Assembly: GCF_003315075.1 (NCBI RefSeq)
Contig: NZ_QNRJ01000007.1
Span: 124,001-188,000, forward strand
DNA from: Rossellomorea aquimaris
GTDB lineage: Bacteria > Bacillota > Bacilli > Bacillales > Bacillaceae_B
Direction of reading: 5' to 3'
DNA length: 64,000 nucleotides
Shown here: positions 27,198 to 35,496 of the stretch, piece by piece
How positions within the stretch are numbered: position 1 is the stretch's first letter
Layout of the letters: each line of letters opens with the position of its first letter
The notes under the pieces: generated by a model
Seen by the model: the letters and a program-made list of their open reading frames with translations, nothing else
What the model was told of the DNA's origin: nothing
Database searches by the model: none
Program-made: the position numbers and the translations under genes

Positions 27198-27235
27198 TCA
27201 ATCCTCACTCCTTATCTTGATATGATTGTCATCAA

Positions 27236-27270
27236 CAAAAAAATCTCCCTTTCAAATGAAAGAGAGATTC
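27236..27270 (-). terminator. Terminator of the metE cobalamin riboswitch
   Basis: AATCTCTCTTTC and GAAAGGGAGATT with a 4-base loop are followed on the minus strand by TTTTTTTG, between the B12 aptamer and metE. Confidence 0.85.
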
Positions 27271-27350
27271 ATACGTATCACTAACTAGAGTTGAGACAAT
27301 CTTGTATTCTCAACACGTATTCCTCACCCCTCTCTATATCCACGTAGAGC

Positions 27351-27530
27351 ATAAGCGCATACAACAGGCAGGTCTCCTGACTTAGGTTCACAGCTTCTTA
27401 TCCCTTCCCATTTCAACAGAAATAGTGGTTGAATGATAAGTCGCTCCCCATCACAGTGGCGGGACCGTGCCGGATTTTCACCGGTCTTCCCTTTTAGCTG
27501 AGCATGACTCAGCACCTATTGCATTTGTCT
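27351..27530 (-). promoter_or_regulatory. Cobalamin riboswitch upstream of metE
   Basis: On the minus strand the aptamer shows the 5' AGGTGCTGAGT, the core GACCGGTGAAAATCCGGCAC followed by GGTCCCGCCACTGTGA, and the 3' AAGTCAGGAGACCTGCCTG block containing the B12-box type GCCACTG. All main cobalamin-element blocks are present in order. Confidence 0.95.
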
Positions 27531-27555
27531 ATTTAATTTTTCTTTCATAAAAACG

Positions 27556-27585
27556 AAAAGCCCTCTCTTGCGATAGAGAGGGCTT
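27556..27585 (-). terminator. Terminator of the metE SAM-I riboswitch
   Basis: AAGCCCTCTCT and AGAGAGGGCTT form an 11-bp stem followed on the minus strand by TTCGTTTTT, between the two aptamers. Confidence 0.85.
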
Positions 27586-27598
27586 CATGTTTATTAGA

Positions 27599-27716
27599 AT
27601 CCTCTCTTATTTTCCAAAGCCATTTGCTTTGCAGGAATTAGCACCGTTTCAACAAATTTGTTGAATGGCTGCCGGGTTTCACAGGGCCAGTCCCTCCACC
27701 ACTCTCAATAAGAGTA
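27599..27716 (-). promoter_or_regulatory. SAM-I riboswitch upstream of metE (first of a tandem pair)
   Basis: On the minus strand: ACTCTTATTGAGAGTGGTGG, GGCCCTGTGAAACCCGGCAG, the GGTGCTAATTCCTGCA junction and the closing AATAAGAGAGG. It lies between the promoter and the cobalamin riboswitch. The order SAM-I then cobalamin matches the tandem metE leader described in Bacillus clausii. Confidence 0.95.
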
Positions 27717-27746
27717 AATATTTATACAATTTTGAAATTAGTGACT

Positions 27747-27776
27747 ATAATAGCATGAACATATTGAAACTGTCAA
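27747..27776 (-). promoter_or_regulatory. SigA promoter of the metE leader
   Basis: On the minus strand TTGACA and TATTAT are separated by 18 bp, immediately upstream of the SAM-I aptamer. Confidence 0.8.
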
Positions 27777-27801
27777 AAGGATTTCTATCTTTTAATTAAT
27801 T

Positions 27802-28494
27802 TCAGTTAGAAATAATTGATTTCACAGTTTTCATTTTATAAGGATCTATCCCTGATAAGTAGCTGTTGTCCATTCGAACCCCGGAGCCAAAGTGGTACTC
27901 CCTCGCCCTTAATTCTTCGTGTATTTCCTCGATGTTTTCCACTGTGAGTCCTGAACCCGGCATGATGATAGGTCCACCCTTTTTCTCTATTTTCAGCATT
28001 TCATTAATCGTCATGACCCCTTCAAGCACTCCAGTTTCTCCACCTGAGGTTAGAACTCGATCGATTTTTACGTTTGATTGATATAACTCTTCATACAGAT
28101 TCAACGGATTGTTCGAGACGTCTATCGCCCGGTGAAACGTTACGGATTGACCTTGTGCCGCCTCCAAAATCTGCTCTAAGGAAGGCTTATCGAGTTCCCC
28201 GTCGATAGTTAAAGCTCCAAATACGATTCCTTGGACTCCGATTTGATGAAAGGTTTCCACCTGTTTAATCATATCGCTAAGTTCAGAGTCAAGATAGGTA
28301 AACGACTTGCTATGTGGACGCAGCATCACTTGAACAGGGATGGAAACTGCATTTATTACGCTTTCGATAACTTGATAATCAGGTGTTAACCCGCCCTCCT
28401 GAATGGCGGATACTAATTCAAGACGGTCTGCTCCACAACCTTCTGCAATCTTTGCATCTTCTTCATTCAGTACAATCACTTCCAGTTTACTCAT
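27802..28494 (-). CDS. cutC: CutC-family protein (copper homeostasis)
   Basis: TIM-barrel protein of 230 residues in the CutC family. Conserved segments are LEVIVLNEEDAKIAEGCGADRLELVSAIQEGGLTPD split across the N-terminus, the VMLRPH motif, GIVFGAL, FHRAIDV, VLTSGG and MPGSGL. CutC was named for copper tolerance in E. coli, but its reaction is still not established. The frame is open ten codons further upstream, but the ATG at 28494 is preceded by TTAGGAGAT and starts at the expected residue. It lies 135 bp after btuF on the same strand, with no clear terminator between, so it may be read through from btuF. Confidence 0.9.
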   Translation of the reverse strand: MSKLEVIVLNEEDAKIAEGCGADRLELVSAIQEGGLTPDYQVIESVINAVSIPVQVMLRPHSKSFTYLDSELSDMIKQVETFHQIGVQGIVFGALTIDGELDKPSLEQILEAAQGQSVTFHRAIDVSNNPLNLYEELYQSNVKIDRVLTSGGETGVLEGVMTINEMLKIEKKGGPIIMPGSGLTVENIEEIHEELRAREYHFGSGVRMDNSYLSGIDPYKMKTVKSIISN

Positions 28495-28628
28495 GGTGAT
28501 ATCTCCTAACGTCATTTTATACACTTACTTTATCACACGGAGGAATATCGTATAAACTGAAGTAAAAAAACTATGATCCATCTTAATGAACATTGCTTTT
28601 TACACATAGCATGTCTGTCTATAGGAAC

Positions 28629-29567
28629 TTATTCAGAAAATAAATCCGGATACACTGTTTTGGCTGTAAGCTCGACGGCTTCACCTATCCGGGGGCCCGG
28701 TCTTGACATGATATCTGAATCCAGGAAATGGACTTGATCATTAATCACTGCATTTACATCTTTCCAGCTTTCCCGTGACTTGATTTCAGCTGTCGGCTCG
28801 TCGACATATCCCACTGTCGTCAAAATCATATTAGGATTACGTTTAATGATTTCTTCTTCTCCTACTTTCACCCAGCCTTTTTGATCTACAAAGATATTCT
28901 CGACCCCGGCCGTTTCCAGTATTTCCTGCTGAAATGTTTCTGCTCCAGCTGTATAGATATCAGGAAATGGACTGATTTCAAAATATACTTGTTCTTTTTC
29001 CTTTAGTGTACTTACTTTTTCTTTCACATCTGAAATCTGTTGCTTGATGCCGTCTACCAATTCGTTCCCCTTCTTCTCTACTCCCATTACCGTTGCAATT
29101 TGTTCAATATCCCCATAAACATCTTCAAAGGTTTGGGCAGATTGAATGACGAATACGTTTAATCCCGCCTCTTCAAGCTGCTTCACTCCGGCATCATCTC
29201 CAGTGGTATAAGCAATGACAACTTCCGGCTTTAGTGCAATGACCTCTTCAGCATTGACCGTCATGGAATCCGACACTCTTTTAATCTCTTTCGCTTCTTC
29301 AGGATAGTTGTCGAATTCAGTTGCCCCGATTACCTTATCTCCGGCTCCTATGGCAAAGAGAATCTCTGTGTTACTCGGCTGTAAGGAAATAACGGTTTCC
29401 GGCACTTTCTCAAAGCTAATTTCTTCTCCCCTGTCATCGGTCACAGAATAAGACTCATTTTCAGGCTTGACTTCCTTTGTGGATGTTACTTCTTCCCCAT
29501 TGCTGCACCCTGCGAAAACTACCAGGATGATTGATAGCAGTAAACTATTTAACCATGATTTTTTCAT
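28629..29567 (-). CDS. btuF: Cobalamin-type ABC transporter substrate-binding lipoprotein BtuF
   Basis: Lipoprotein of 312 residues with a signal peptide and lipobox FAGC (cysteine near residue 20), followed by a periplasmic-binding class III fold: VTDDRGEEISFEKVPETVIS, SLQPSNTEILFAIGAGDKVIG and EEVIALKPEVVIAYTTGD. The family includes siderophore and B12 binding proteins. A cobalamin riboswitch upstream (29829-30005) makes vitamin B12 the likely ligand, as for YvrC of B. subtilis. No permease or ATPase gene accompanies it, so it must use components encoded elsewhere. The ATG has GGGGAAG upstream. Confidence 0.88.
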   Translation of the reverse strand: MKKSWLNSLLLSIILVVFAGCSNGEEVTSTKEVKPENESYSVTDDRGEEISFEKVPETVISLQPSNTEILFAIGAGDKVIGATEFDNYPEEAKEIKRVSDSMTVNAEEVIALKPEVVIAYTTGDDAGVKQLEEAGLNVFVIQSAQTFEDVYGDIEQIATVMGVEKKGNELVDGIKQQISDVKEKVSTLKEKEQVYFEISPFPDIYTAGAETFQQEILETAGVENIFVDQKGWVKVGEEEIIKRNPNMILTTVGYVDEPTAEIKSRESWKDVNAVINDQVHFLDSDIMSRPGPRIGEAVELTAKTVYPDLFSE

Positions 29568-29609
29568 ATTTCATCTTCCCCGCTTCTCTAAATTTTTTCT
29601 CTATACGAT

Positions 29610-29657
29610 TTACTCACAAAAGGTATTGATAGCATATGTAGCGAAAATCCATTCCAT
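29610..29657 (-). CDS. Possible 15-residue leader peptide between the B12 riboswitch and btuF
   Basis: Reading frame MEWIFATYAINTFCE with a stop at 29610-29612. It is preceded by AAGGAGG nine bases before its ATG, stronger than the ribosome binding site of btuF, and ends 42 bp before btuF. It could be a translated leader or a chance match. No attenuator-like codon run is present. Confidence 0.3.
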   Translation of the reverse strand: MEWIFATYAINTFCE

Positions 29658-29721
29658 CTGTAAGTTCCTCCTTCCTGAATGATATTTGTGAAGCACCTAT
29701 CGTATCTTCCGGGAGGGTATA

Positions 29722-29757
29722 AAAACACAAAAAAACCACCCAAGAATATTGGCCGGC
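29722..29757 (-). terminator. Probable terminator of the btuF cobalamin riboswitch
   Basis: On the minus strand CCGGCCAA-N5-TTGGGTGG, imperfect but stable, is followed by TTTTTTTG. It lies between the aptamer and btuF, where an expression platform is expected. Confidence 0.55.
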
Positions 29758-29828
29758 AGTTGTCATCCATATGAAAAAAGAGATGCTAAAAAGCCGCACC
29801 ATACCCCTAACTTCCGAAGAGCATAATA

Positions 29829-30005
29829 CGATGGAAAATAGGCAGGTATCCTGGCTCGTGCGTCAGCCTACTCTAAGAACCTTCCCATCTGAATGATCAA
29901 ATAGTGGTTTTCTTCTTATTTCGTCAGCACTTACAGTTGCGGAAACAGCTTCGGATTCACACCGAATTCCCTTTATGCTAAAGATCAGCACCTAATTTCT
30001 GCGTG
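29829..30005 (-). promoter_or_regulatory. Cobalamin riboswitch upstream of btuF
   Basis: On the minus strand: TTAGGTGCTGAT, GGGAATTCGGTGTGAATCCG, the CTGTTTCCGCAACTGTAA B12-box region and the closing GAGCCAGGATACCTGCCT. A TATAAT with the extended element TGG (30026-30031) lies upstream as a likely promoter. Confidence 0.95.
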
Positions 30006-30140
30006 GGTTTATTCACTTAAGGAACATTATACCACTTTATCCATTTCAAAGTTGATGAAGTTTTGCATAAAAAACAAACATGTTGACGTACAAGCTTGAA
30101 TATCTTTTGAGTATGTGAAGAAATGATAAGGAGGAAAAAC

Positions 30141-30473
30141 ATGAAGCGATTGGTTGTTTTGATATTATGCGTATTCTTATTAAGTGCATGCGGCGACAAA
30201 GAACCTGCATCCTATGAATTATGTGGATACGGGGATATGATGGTGGTGAACAAGAAGGAATATGTAAAGGTCACTGAGGAGAAGAAGCTGGTCCTGGATG
30301 AAAAGCTCGGGGCTATTAAAGAAAAGATTGATAGTGAGTATCACCCCGTGAATGACTTTACGGCCAATACACTGAAAAAAGGAACACCCATCTATAGCGT
30401 GAAAGATCACAGCAACTATCTGATCGCCCAGACTGAGGATAACCGCTATATTTTATATGAGGAAATACAATAA
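30141..30473 (+). CDS. Putative lipoprotein of unknown function
   Basis: Protein of 110 residues with a lipoprotein signal peptide: MKRLVVLILCVFLLSAC, lipobox LSAC with the cysteine at 17, followed by GDKEP. The mature part of about 93 residues is charged and contains YHPVNDFTANTLKKGTPIYS and SNYLIAQTEDNRYILYEE. It is probably anchored on the outer face of the membrane. The ATG at 30141 has AAGGAGG seven bases upstream and was chosen over an open ATG six codons earlier. No known family was recognised. Monocistronic; ends at the terminator at 30473-30510. Confidence 0.85.
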   Translation: MKRLVVLILCVFLLSACGDKEPASYELCGYGDMMVVNKKEYVKVTEEKKLVLDEKLGAIKEKIDSEYHPVNDFTANTLKKGTPIYSVKDHSNYLIAQTEDNRYILYEEIQ

Positions 30474-30510
30474 AAGGAGGGCTGTAAGCGGATGTTTACA
30501 GCCCTCCTTT
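30473..30510. terminator. Bidirectional terminator
   Basis: AAAGGAGGGCTGTAA and TTACAGCCCTCCTTT form a 15-bp perfect stem between the lipoprotein gene and the convergent DUF2584 gene. Confidence 0.9.
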
Positions 30511-30512
30511 AT

Positions 30513-30755
30513 TTAGTTCGTGGAATTCAAGGAAATCAACCGATATAGAATCGTCGTTTTCTCATCCGTCCACTCCATCTTTTCGATCCTGCCGTAACCA
30601 CTGGGATCACTGTGTTTCGTTTTTCTTACATCTATCGGAATATGCATAGGATAAAGACGATATCCCGCCTTTTGGAGCTCGAACAGATTCTCTTCTTTCC
30701 TTACTTCTTTTCCTTTTGTCACGATCATCGTGTTTAATTCCAAGCCCATCCCCAT
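30513..30755 (-). CDS. DUF2584-family protein
   Basis: Small protein of 80 residues beginning MGMGLELNTMIVTKGKEVRK, then YRLYPMHIPIDVRKTKHSD and IEKMEWTDEKTTILYRLISL. It resembles the Bacillus DUF2584 family of unknown function and is predicted to be cytoplasmic. An in-frame TTG five codons upstream exists, but GAGGT is spaced eight bases from the ATG at 30755. It lies next to the first composite repeat element (30804-31265), whose outer end is about 50 bp upstream of its start, so the element sits in or close to its promoter region. Confidence 0.75.
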   Translation of the reverse strand: MGMGLELNTMIVTKGKEVRKEENLFELQKAGYRLYPMHIPIDVRKTKHSDPSGYGRIEKMEWTDEKTTILYRLISLNSTN

Positions 30756-30803
30756 TTCGCTTGACCTCAATCCTTTTTTATTTGCTCTATTTTAACATAA
30801 GAA

Positions 30804-31265
30804 CTGCCTATGCTCTGTCCATTAGTATGTGCTGGATGGTGTGGGGAACTGCTTCGCTTTCCGCGGACGTTCGGCCGAGCCTCCTCAGCTTAGCCGAACG
30901 GGGTCTCGGCACGCCCGTACTTCCGCAGGAGTCTACGCAGTTCCCCTCACCATCTTCAAGAGATTTTTCGTGACAGAGCTACAAGGCATAAAAAAACAAT
31001 CTAATTAGAAAACAGAATTCTTCTTCAATAAATCATTAACCTCCAACATAAAGTGGTTGTTTGCTAAAAGTTTTTGTTTTTTTATTTTCTTTTTAAAGAA
31101 TAATGCTTAGAAAGTTGATTGGAGCGGAAGGATGCTCGACTCCTGCGGGAATAGCTGGACAGGTGAGACCCCGGAGGCAAAGCCGAGGAGGCTCACCGCC
31201 GGCCCCGCGGAAAGCGAGCATCCTGGAGCGGAAAACAACTATTACTTTCTTCATTAAGATAGCCA
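30804..31265 (+). repeat. Composite GC-rich palindromic element, copy 1
   Basis: Two modules joined by an AT-rich linker. Module R2 (about 30830-30960) has outer arms GGGGAACTGC and GCAGTTCCCC and inner complementary blocks around CGTTCGGC. Module R1 (about 31118-31236) has arms GGATGCTCG and CGAGCATCC and inner GGTGAG and CTCACC. The linker (about 30961-31110) includes TGACAGAGCTACAAGG and TTTGCTAAAA. The whole unit, linker included, recurs as an inverted copy at 37996-38462. No convincing gene is inside. Confidence 0.9.
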
Positions 31266-31305
31266 CAAGCTTTGTGTAAAGAGCTTTTATTTATTACACC
31301 ACTGT

Positions 31306-32088
31306 CTATTGATTTTTCATCCATGTGCATAGCATGGAGACGATTTGTTGATTCTTTCGAGGTGGAAAGTAGTGCGTAAACTCTTTAAAGTATCGGGACG
31401 ACACAGATTTCTCCAACTCTTTCAGTCTTTTTTCTAATCTATATGCATGCTCCACGGAAACGTTCTGATCCTTTTCACCGTGAATGATCAATACGGGAGC
31501 TTCAAGGTTGTCCAATTCGTATAGTGGGGTACGCCATTCGTATCGTTCCGGAACTTTATTGGGACTTCCCCCTATGACTCTTTTCATCATTCTCCTGAGA
31601 TCCTTCCGTTCGTCATATGTTAAAAACATATCTGAAACGCCTCCCCATGTAACAACGGAGGTGACGTCCCTCTGCTCTATGCCTGTCAGAAGTGCCATGA
31701 CCCCTCCACGGGAAAAGCCAAACACATGGATCCGGTTATGGACCACTCTGTGATAGTCTTTAAGCAGTTCAACACCCGAAATGGCGTCTTCACGATCATC
31801 TCCCGCAAAATCTTCATTTCCCTCTCCACCAAGGTTTCCTCGGTAATAAGGAGCAAATACAATGAATCCGTGAGAAGCAAACTGAGCGATTCTCGCCGGG
31901 CGGACCATGCCGACGCCTTTGATCCCACCTCTTAAATAGAGGAAACCCTCATACTTCCCAGCTTCAGCAGGTTCAGCCAATAAGCCCTTTACCCGTAGAC
32001 CGGAGGATAGATAGGTAATTTCATATAGTTCCACATGAGGATTAGGTGAAGGAAACAAGGTTTTCTTCACAATCGTTCCGTTTTTCAT
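31306..32088 (-). CDS. ytmA: Alpha/beta hydrolase YtmA (prolyl-oligopeptidase-like)
   Basis: Alpha/beta-hydrolase of 260 residues. The nucleophile elbow GFSRGG is near residue 125, the acid is the aspartate in IHGEKDQNVS, and the histidine is in EFTHYFPPRKN. The core resembles the catalytic domain of S9 peptidases and acyl-peptide hydrolases, without the beta-propeller. Substrate unknown; B. subtilis YtmA is a similar uncharacterised protein. The ATG at 32088 has AAAGGAAGAG upstream. It is divergent from ytlA, and its stop lies about 40 bp from the end of composite element copy 1. Confidence 0.85.
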   Translation of the reverse strand: MKNGTIVKKTLFPSPNPHVELYEITYLSSGLRVKGLLAEPAEAGKYEGFLYLRGGIKGVGMVRPARIAQFASHGFIVFAPYYRGNLGGEGNEDFAGDDREDAISGVELLKDYHRVVHNRIHVFGFSRGGVMALLTGIEQRDVTSVVTWGGVSDMFLTYDERKDLRRMMKRVIGGSPNKVPERYEWRTPLYELDNLEAPVLIIHGEKDQNVSVEHAYRLEKRLKELEKSVSSRYFKEFTHYFPPRKNQQIVSMLCTWMKNQ

Positions 32089-32305
32089 ATTCTCTTCCTT
32101 TCAAAACGTGCATTGGGTATTCACACATTTTTTATCCTTCACATAGGATATTTTAGCAAATCTCATCATCAGCAGACGATTCAAAACCCTGCCTTTATGA
32201 CCATCCTACCCTTTTACTATGGAAAGATAAACAAGGCAAAGAGAGATGCACTCATCCCCATTCTATCGTTAAACGAGTTTCATAAAGCTTAAGGAGGAAT
32301 ATTGA

Positions 32306-33307
32306 ATGAAAAAATGGCTTCGTAGTGGCTTTGCCGTATTGCTCATAGGTATGTTGGCAATCGGGTTGACAGCATGTGGAGAAAAAGAAGAAGTCGTACA
32401 GAAAGTTCGTGTAGCAGAAGTAACCCGCTCGATTTTCTATGCTCCTGAATATGTCGCAATTGAAAAAGGATTCTTCAAAGAAGAGGGACTCGACATTGAA
32501 CTGACCACTACCTGGGGTGGAGATAAGACCATGACCACCTTGCTCTCGGGCGGTGCCGATGTTGCCCTGGTCGGTTCAGAAACCTCCATCTACGTCCATG
32601 CACAAGGTTCCGATGATCCGGTCATTAACTTTGCTCAATTAACCCAAACCGATGGAACATTTCTTGTTTCCCGTGAAAAAGTAGAGAACTTTGATTGGGA
32701 TCAGCTAAAGGGGTCCACCTTCCTGGGGCAGCGTAAAGGCGGAATGCCGCAAATGGTTGGAGAATTTGTGCTAAAGCAGAACGGCATCGATCCACAGAAC
32801 GATCTGAACCTGATCCAAAACATTGATTTCGCGAATATTGCCAGTGCCTTTGCTTCCGGTACAGGGGACTACGTTCAATTATTCGAACCAACGGCATCCA
32901 TTTTTGAACTGGAAGGAAAAGGGCATATCGTGGCTTCCTTTGGAACAGAATCAGGTCACGTTCCCTATACAACGTTCATGGCCAAAGACAGCTACATGAA
33001 AGAAAACAAAGAAACCGTTGAGAAATTCACGAAAGCTTTGTACAAAGCTCAAGCATGGGTCGAAGAAAACAGCGCTGCAGACATCGCCAAAGTGATTGAA
33101 CCCTATTTCGAAGATACAGAGCTTTCATTGATTGAAACGGTTGTTGATCGCTACAAATCACAAGGATCCTTCGCCACAGATCCGATCCTTGATGAAGAAG
33201 AGTGGAACAATCTCCAGAACATCATGGATGAAGCAGGAGAGCTTCCACAGTCCGTTGATCATGAAACGTTAGTGAACACGTCTATTGCTGAAAAAGCAGC
33301 AAAGTAG
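32306..33307 (+). CDS. ytlA: ABC transporter substrate-binding lipoprotein YtlA
   Basis: Lipoprotein of 333 residues with signal peptide and lipobox LTAC at about residues 21-24. The mature part is of the NMT1/THI5 or SsuA type: VRVAEVTRSIFYAPEYVAIEKG with GFFKEEGLDIEL, then GGADVALVGSETSI. Relatives bind aliphatic sulfonates, taurine, or pyrimidine precursors of thiamine. No THI-box riboswitch is visible upstream, so the ligand is open. It is first in a ytlA-ytlC-ytlD operon. A hairpin at 33317-33339 between ytlA and ytlC may reduce downstream expression relative to the binding protein, common for ABC importers. The ATG has AAGGAGG upstream. Confidence 0.9.
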   Translation: MKKWLRSGFAVLLIGMLAIGLTACGEKEEVVQKVRVAEVTRSIFYAPEYVAIEKGFFKEEGLDIELTTTWGGDKTMTTLLSGGADVALVGSETSIYVHAQGSDDPVINFAQLTQTDGTFLVSREKVENFDWDQLKGSTFLGQRKGGMPQMVGEFVLKQNGIDPQNDLNLIQNIDFANIASAFASGTGDYVQLFEPTASIFELEGKGHIVASFGTESGHVPYTTFMAKDSYMKENKETVEKFTKALYKAQAWVEENSAADIAKVIEPYFEDTELSLIETVVDRYKSQGSFATDPILDEEEWNNLQNIMDEAGELPQSVDHETLVNTSIAEKAAK

Positions 33308-33316
33308 AACGATCCG

Positions 33317-33339
33317 GGGCTGACTTCACATGTCAGCCC
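33317..33339 (+). other. Intercistronic hairpin between ytlA and ytlC
   Basis: GGGCTGAC and GTCAGCCC form an 8-bp stem directly after the ytlA stop. The following sequence (TTCCCTTAT) is a poor T-run, so partial termination or 3'-end protection is more likely than a full stop. Confidence 0.6.
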
Positions 33340-33379
33340 TTCCCTTATAGAAAAAAAAGAAAATGGAGGCTTAAATACA

Positions 33380-34156
33380 GTGAACTTTCTATCTTTAGAA
33401 TCGATCCACCACACCTACTTTTCACCCAAAACGGCCACCCATGCCCTCTCAGACATTACGCTTGCGGTAAAAGAAGGGGAGTTTGTCTCGTTTATCGGTC
33501 CGAGTGGATGCGGGAAAACCACGCTGCTCTCCATTATTGCAGGACTTATCAAGCCGACAGAAGGAACGATTCTTTTAAACCAGCAACCCATTCGAAAAAT
33601 GAAAGAGAAACTCGGATACATGCTGCAGCAGGACTATCTGTTTCCGTGGAAGACCATTGAAGAAAATATTTTATTAGGTTTAACCATTATGGGGACCCTG
33701 ACAGAAGAAAAGAAGAAGGAAGCTCATGCTTTGTTGACTGAAATGGGGTTGGAAGGTGTCGAAGCATCTTATCCAAGGGAACTGTCAGGAGGAATGCGTC
33801 AAAGGGTGGCCCTGATTCGAACCCTGATCACAGAACCTCAATTACTTCTCCTGGATGAACCTTTCTCGGCACTCGATTATCAAACCAAATTGAAGTTAGA
33901 GGATTTGGTCTACTCCACTTTAAAATCCTTTGGCAAAACCGCCATTCTTGTGACCCATGATATAGGCGAAGCCATCTCCATGAGTGACCGCATCATTCTA
34001 TTCGGGTCGAAACCAGGGTATGTCCACAAGATATTCGAGGTCCCGCCACAGTTAAAAGAGTTAATGCCCTTTGAAGTGAGGAATCACCAGGAATACCCGG
34101 GATTTTTCCAAACCATATGGAAGGAGCTTGAAAAACTTGAATCACGAATCGATTAA
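33380..34156 (+). CDS. ytlC: ABC transporter ATP-binding protein YtlC
   Basis: ATPase subunit of 258 residues. Walker A is GPSGCGKTT near residue 40, the ABC signature LSGGMRQR is near 137 and Walker B LLLLDEP near 157, followed by the H-loop in LVTHDIGEA. It is most like SsuB/TauB ATPases, in agreement with the binding protein. It starts with GTG, with GGAGG ten bases upstream. The 3' end overlaps the start of ytlD by about 20 bp, so the two should be co-translated and work together to drive import. Confidence 0.9.
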   Translation: MNFLSLESIHHTYFSPKTATHALSDITLAVKEGEFVSFIGPSGCGKTTLLSIIAGLIKPTEGTILLNQQPIRKMKEKLGYMLQQDYLFPWKTIEENILLGLTIMGTLTEEKKKEAHALLTEMGLEGVEASYPRELSGGMRQRVALIRTLITEPQLLLLDEPFSALDYQTKLKLEDLVYSTLKSFGKTAILVTHDIGEAISMSDRIILFGSKPGYVHKIFEVPPQLKELMPFEVRNHQEYPGFFQTIWKELEKLESRID

Positions 34157-34937
34157 ACAAAAACACCAGGAATACATCCAATCGATTAAAAAAGAACAGC
34201 GATGGGTTTGGTTTTATCAGGCTCTTATTTTCTTTGTGTTCTTTTCTCTGTGGGAAATCGCGAGCCGGAACAGCTGGATAGATCCACTCATCTTCAGCTC
34301 ACCCTCAAAAATCTGGAAGCTGTTTCTCGTAAAACTTGGTGACGGAAGCCTGCTCGCCAACCTTTCTGTCACACTCGGTGAAACCATCATCGGATTCATT
34401 CTCGGCACCTTACTAGGAACCCTTTTAGCCGCTTTATTATGGTGGTCACCATTACTTTCTAAAGTATTGGACCCTTATCTTGTGATCCTGAATGCCATGC
34501 CCAAAGTAGCCCTCGGTCCGATATTGATTGTGGGGCTGGGACCCGGATTCACATCGATCATCGCCATGGGTACCGTCATTTCCGTCATCATCACTACGAT
34601 TGTTGTGTATACTTCCTTCAGGGAAGTGGACCCGAATTATTTGAAGGTGATGCAGACCTTCGGAGCAAGAAGGGGGCAAATGTTCAAAGAAGTCATTCTC
34701 CCTGCCTCTTTCCCGACCATCATCTCGACACTGAAAGTCAACGTGGGCTTATCATGGGTCGGGGTCATCGTAGGAGAGTTCCTTGTTTCCGCCAAAGGGC
34801 TTGGGTATATGATCATTTATGGTTTCCAGGTCTTTAACTTTACCCTTGTCCTTCTATCCCTGCTTGTCATTGCCGTATTCGCTACCATTATGTATAAGCT
34901 GGTTGAGCAACTCGAAAAGAAGTTGATCAAATCATAA
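34137..34937 (+). CDS. ytlD: ABC transporter permease YtlD
   Basis: Permease of 266 residues with about six hydrophobic segments. The cytoplasmic coupling loop is [21 protein letters not shown], the EAA motif of BPD permeases. It resembles SsuC/TauC. Two TTG starts are possible. The one at 34137 is ten bases from AAGGAG, while the one at 34128 is only one base away, so 34137 was chosen. It overlaps ytlC at its start. Its stop overlaps the convergent ytkD gene by 11 bp, so no terminator fits between them. Confidence 0.88.
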   Translation: MNHESIKQKHQEYIQSIKKEQRWVWFYQALIFFVFFSLWEIASRNSWIDPLIFSSPSKIWKLFLVKLGDGSLLANLSVTLGETIIGFILGTLLGTLLAALLWWSPLLSKVLDPYLVILNAMPKVALGPILIVGLGPGFTSIIAMGTVISVIITTIVVYTSFREVDPNYLKVMQTFGARRGQMFKEVILPASFPTIISTLKVNVGLSWVGVIVGEFLVSAKGLGYMIIYGFQVFNFTLVLLSLLVIAVFATIMYKLVEQLEKKLIKS

Positions 34938-35400
34938 GGTTGAGATCCCCTATTCTTTTGAGAGCCAAGTCCACCACTTGATCTTTCATGATAAAACTAA
35001 AGGAAGGATCGTCATGAATGTTGGAGAAATCACCATTCCACAGAACGCCTCCATCAGTTTCCAGATAATCTTCCTTGCTTGCGATACCCTCAGCTTCAGC
35101 GAAAAAAATCGTTTTAATAAATGGTGAGTGATCATATACCTTATATTCCCCTATGAATAAAGGCTCCTTGATCACTCCCCCTGTCTCTTCATACGTTTCA
35201 CGTACCGCAGCTTCCTCAAGGGTTTCTCCTTTTTCCCGCTTCCCACCAGGAAACTCCAGGCCTCTTTTTTTATGCCGTGTTAACAACCATTTCTCCTTGT
35301 AGCGGCATAGAACCAACACATGATGTGATTCTTGTTGAAAGCTTCCCTTTTCAAAGGATATTTCTACTCTCTTCCCATTTTCATCGATAAACTGTTCCAT
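34927..35400 (-). CDS. ytkD: NUDIX hydrolase YtkD
   Basis: NUDIX protein of 157 residues. The Nudix box is complete as [20 protein letters not shown] followed by TGG. B. subtilis YtkD is described both as an antimutator that hydrolyses 8-oxo-dGTP and as an RNA 5' pyrophosphohydrolase (BsRppH) that starts mRNA decay. The position between ytlD and ytkC is conserved. The ATG at 35400 has no strong AGGAGG but follows an AGGTGAAG. The tail-to-tail overlap with ytlD is 11 bp. Confidence 0.9.
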   Translation of the reverse strand: MEQFIDENGKRVEISFEKGSFQQESHHVLVLCRYKEKWLLTRHKKRGLEFPGGKREKGETLEEAAVRETYEETGGVIKEPLFIGEYKVYDHSPFIKTIFFAEAEGIASKEDYLETDGGVLWNGDFSNIHDDPSFSFIMKDQVVDLALKRIGDLNLMI

Positions 35401-35449
35401 CTGACTTCACCTCACCCGTACACACTTTCTTTCATCTAACCATAAATAA

Positions 35450-35490
35450 AAAGCATTGGTCCACAGATATCTCTTCTGAACCAACACTTT
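35450..35490 (-). terminator. Possible terminator of the gene at 35497
   Basis: AGTGTTGGT and ACCAATGCT pair with two mismatches around a 19-base loop and are followed on the minus strand by TTTTTATTT. Confidence 0.45.
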
Positions 35491-35496
35491 TATTCT

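Noticed and set aside
30716..30973. Open reading frame through composite element copy 1
   Set aside because: It runs through palindromic repeat sequence, has no ribosome binding site, overlaps the DUF2584 gene start on the other strand, and its counterpart in copy 2 is read on the other strand with a different end.
32089..32305. Thiamine or other riboswitch upstream of ytlA
   Set aside because: The binding protein is NMT1-like, so a THI element was looked for, but none of its conserved blocks is present.
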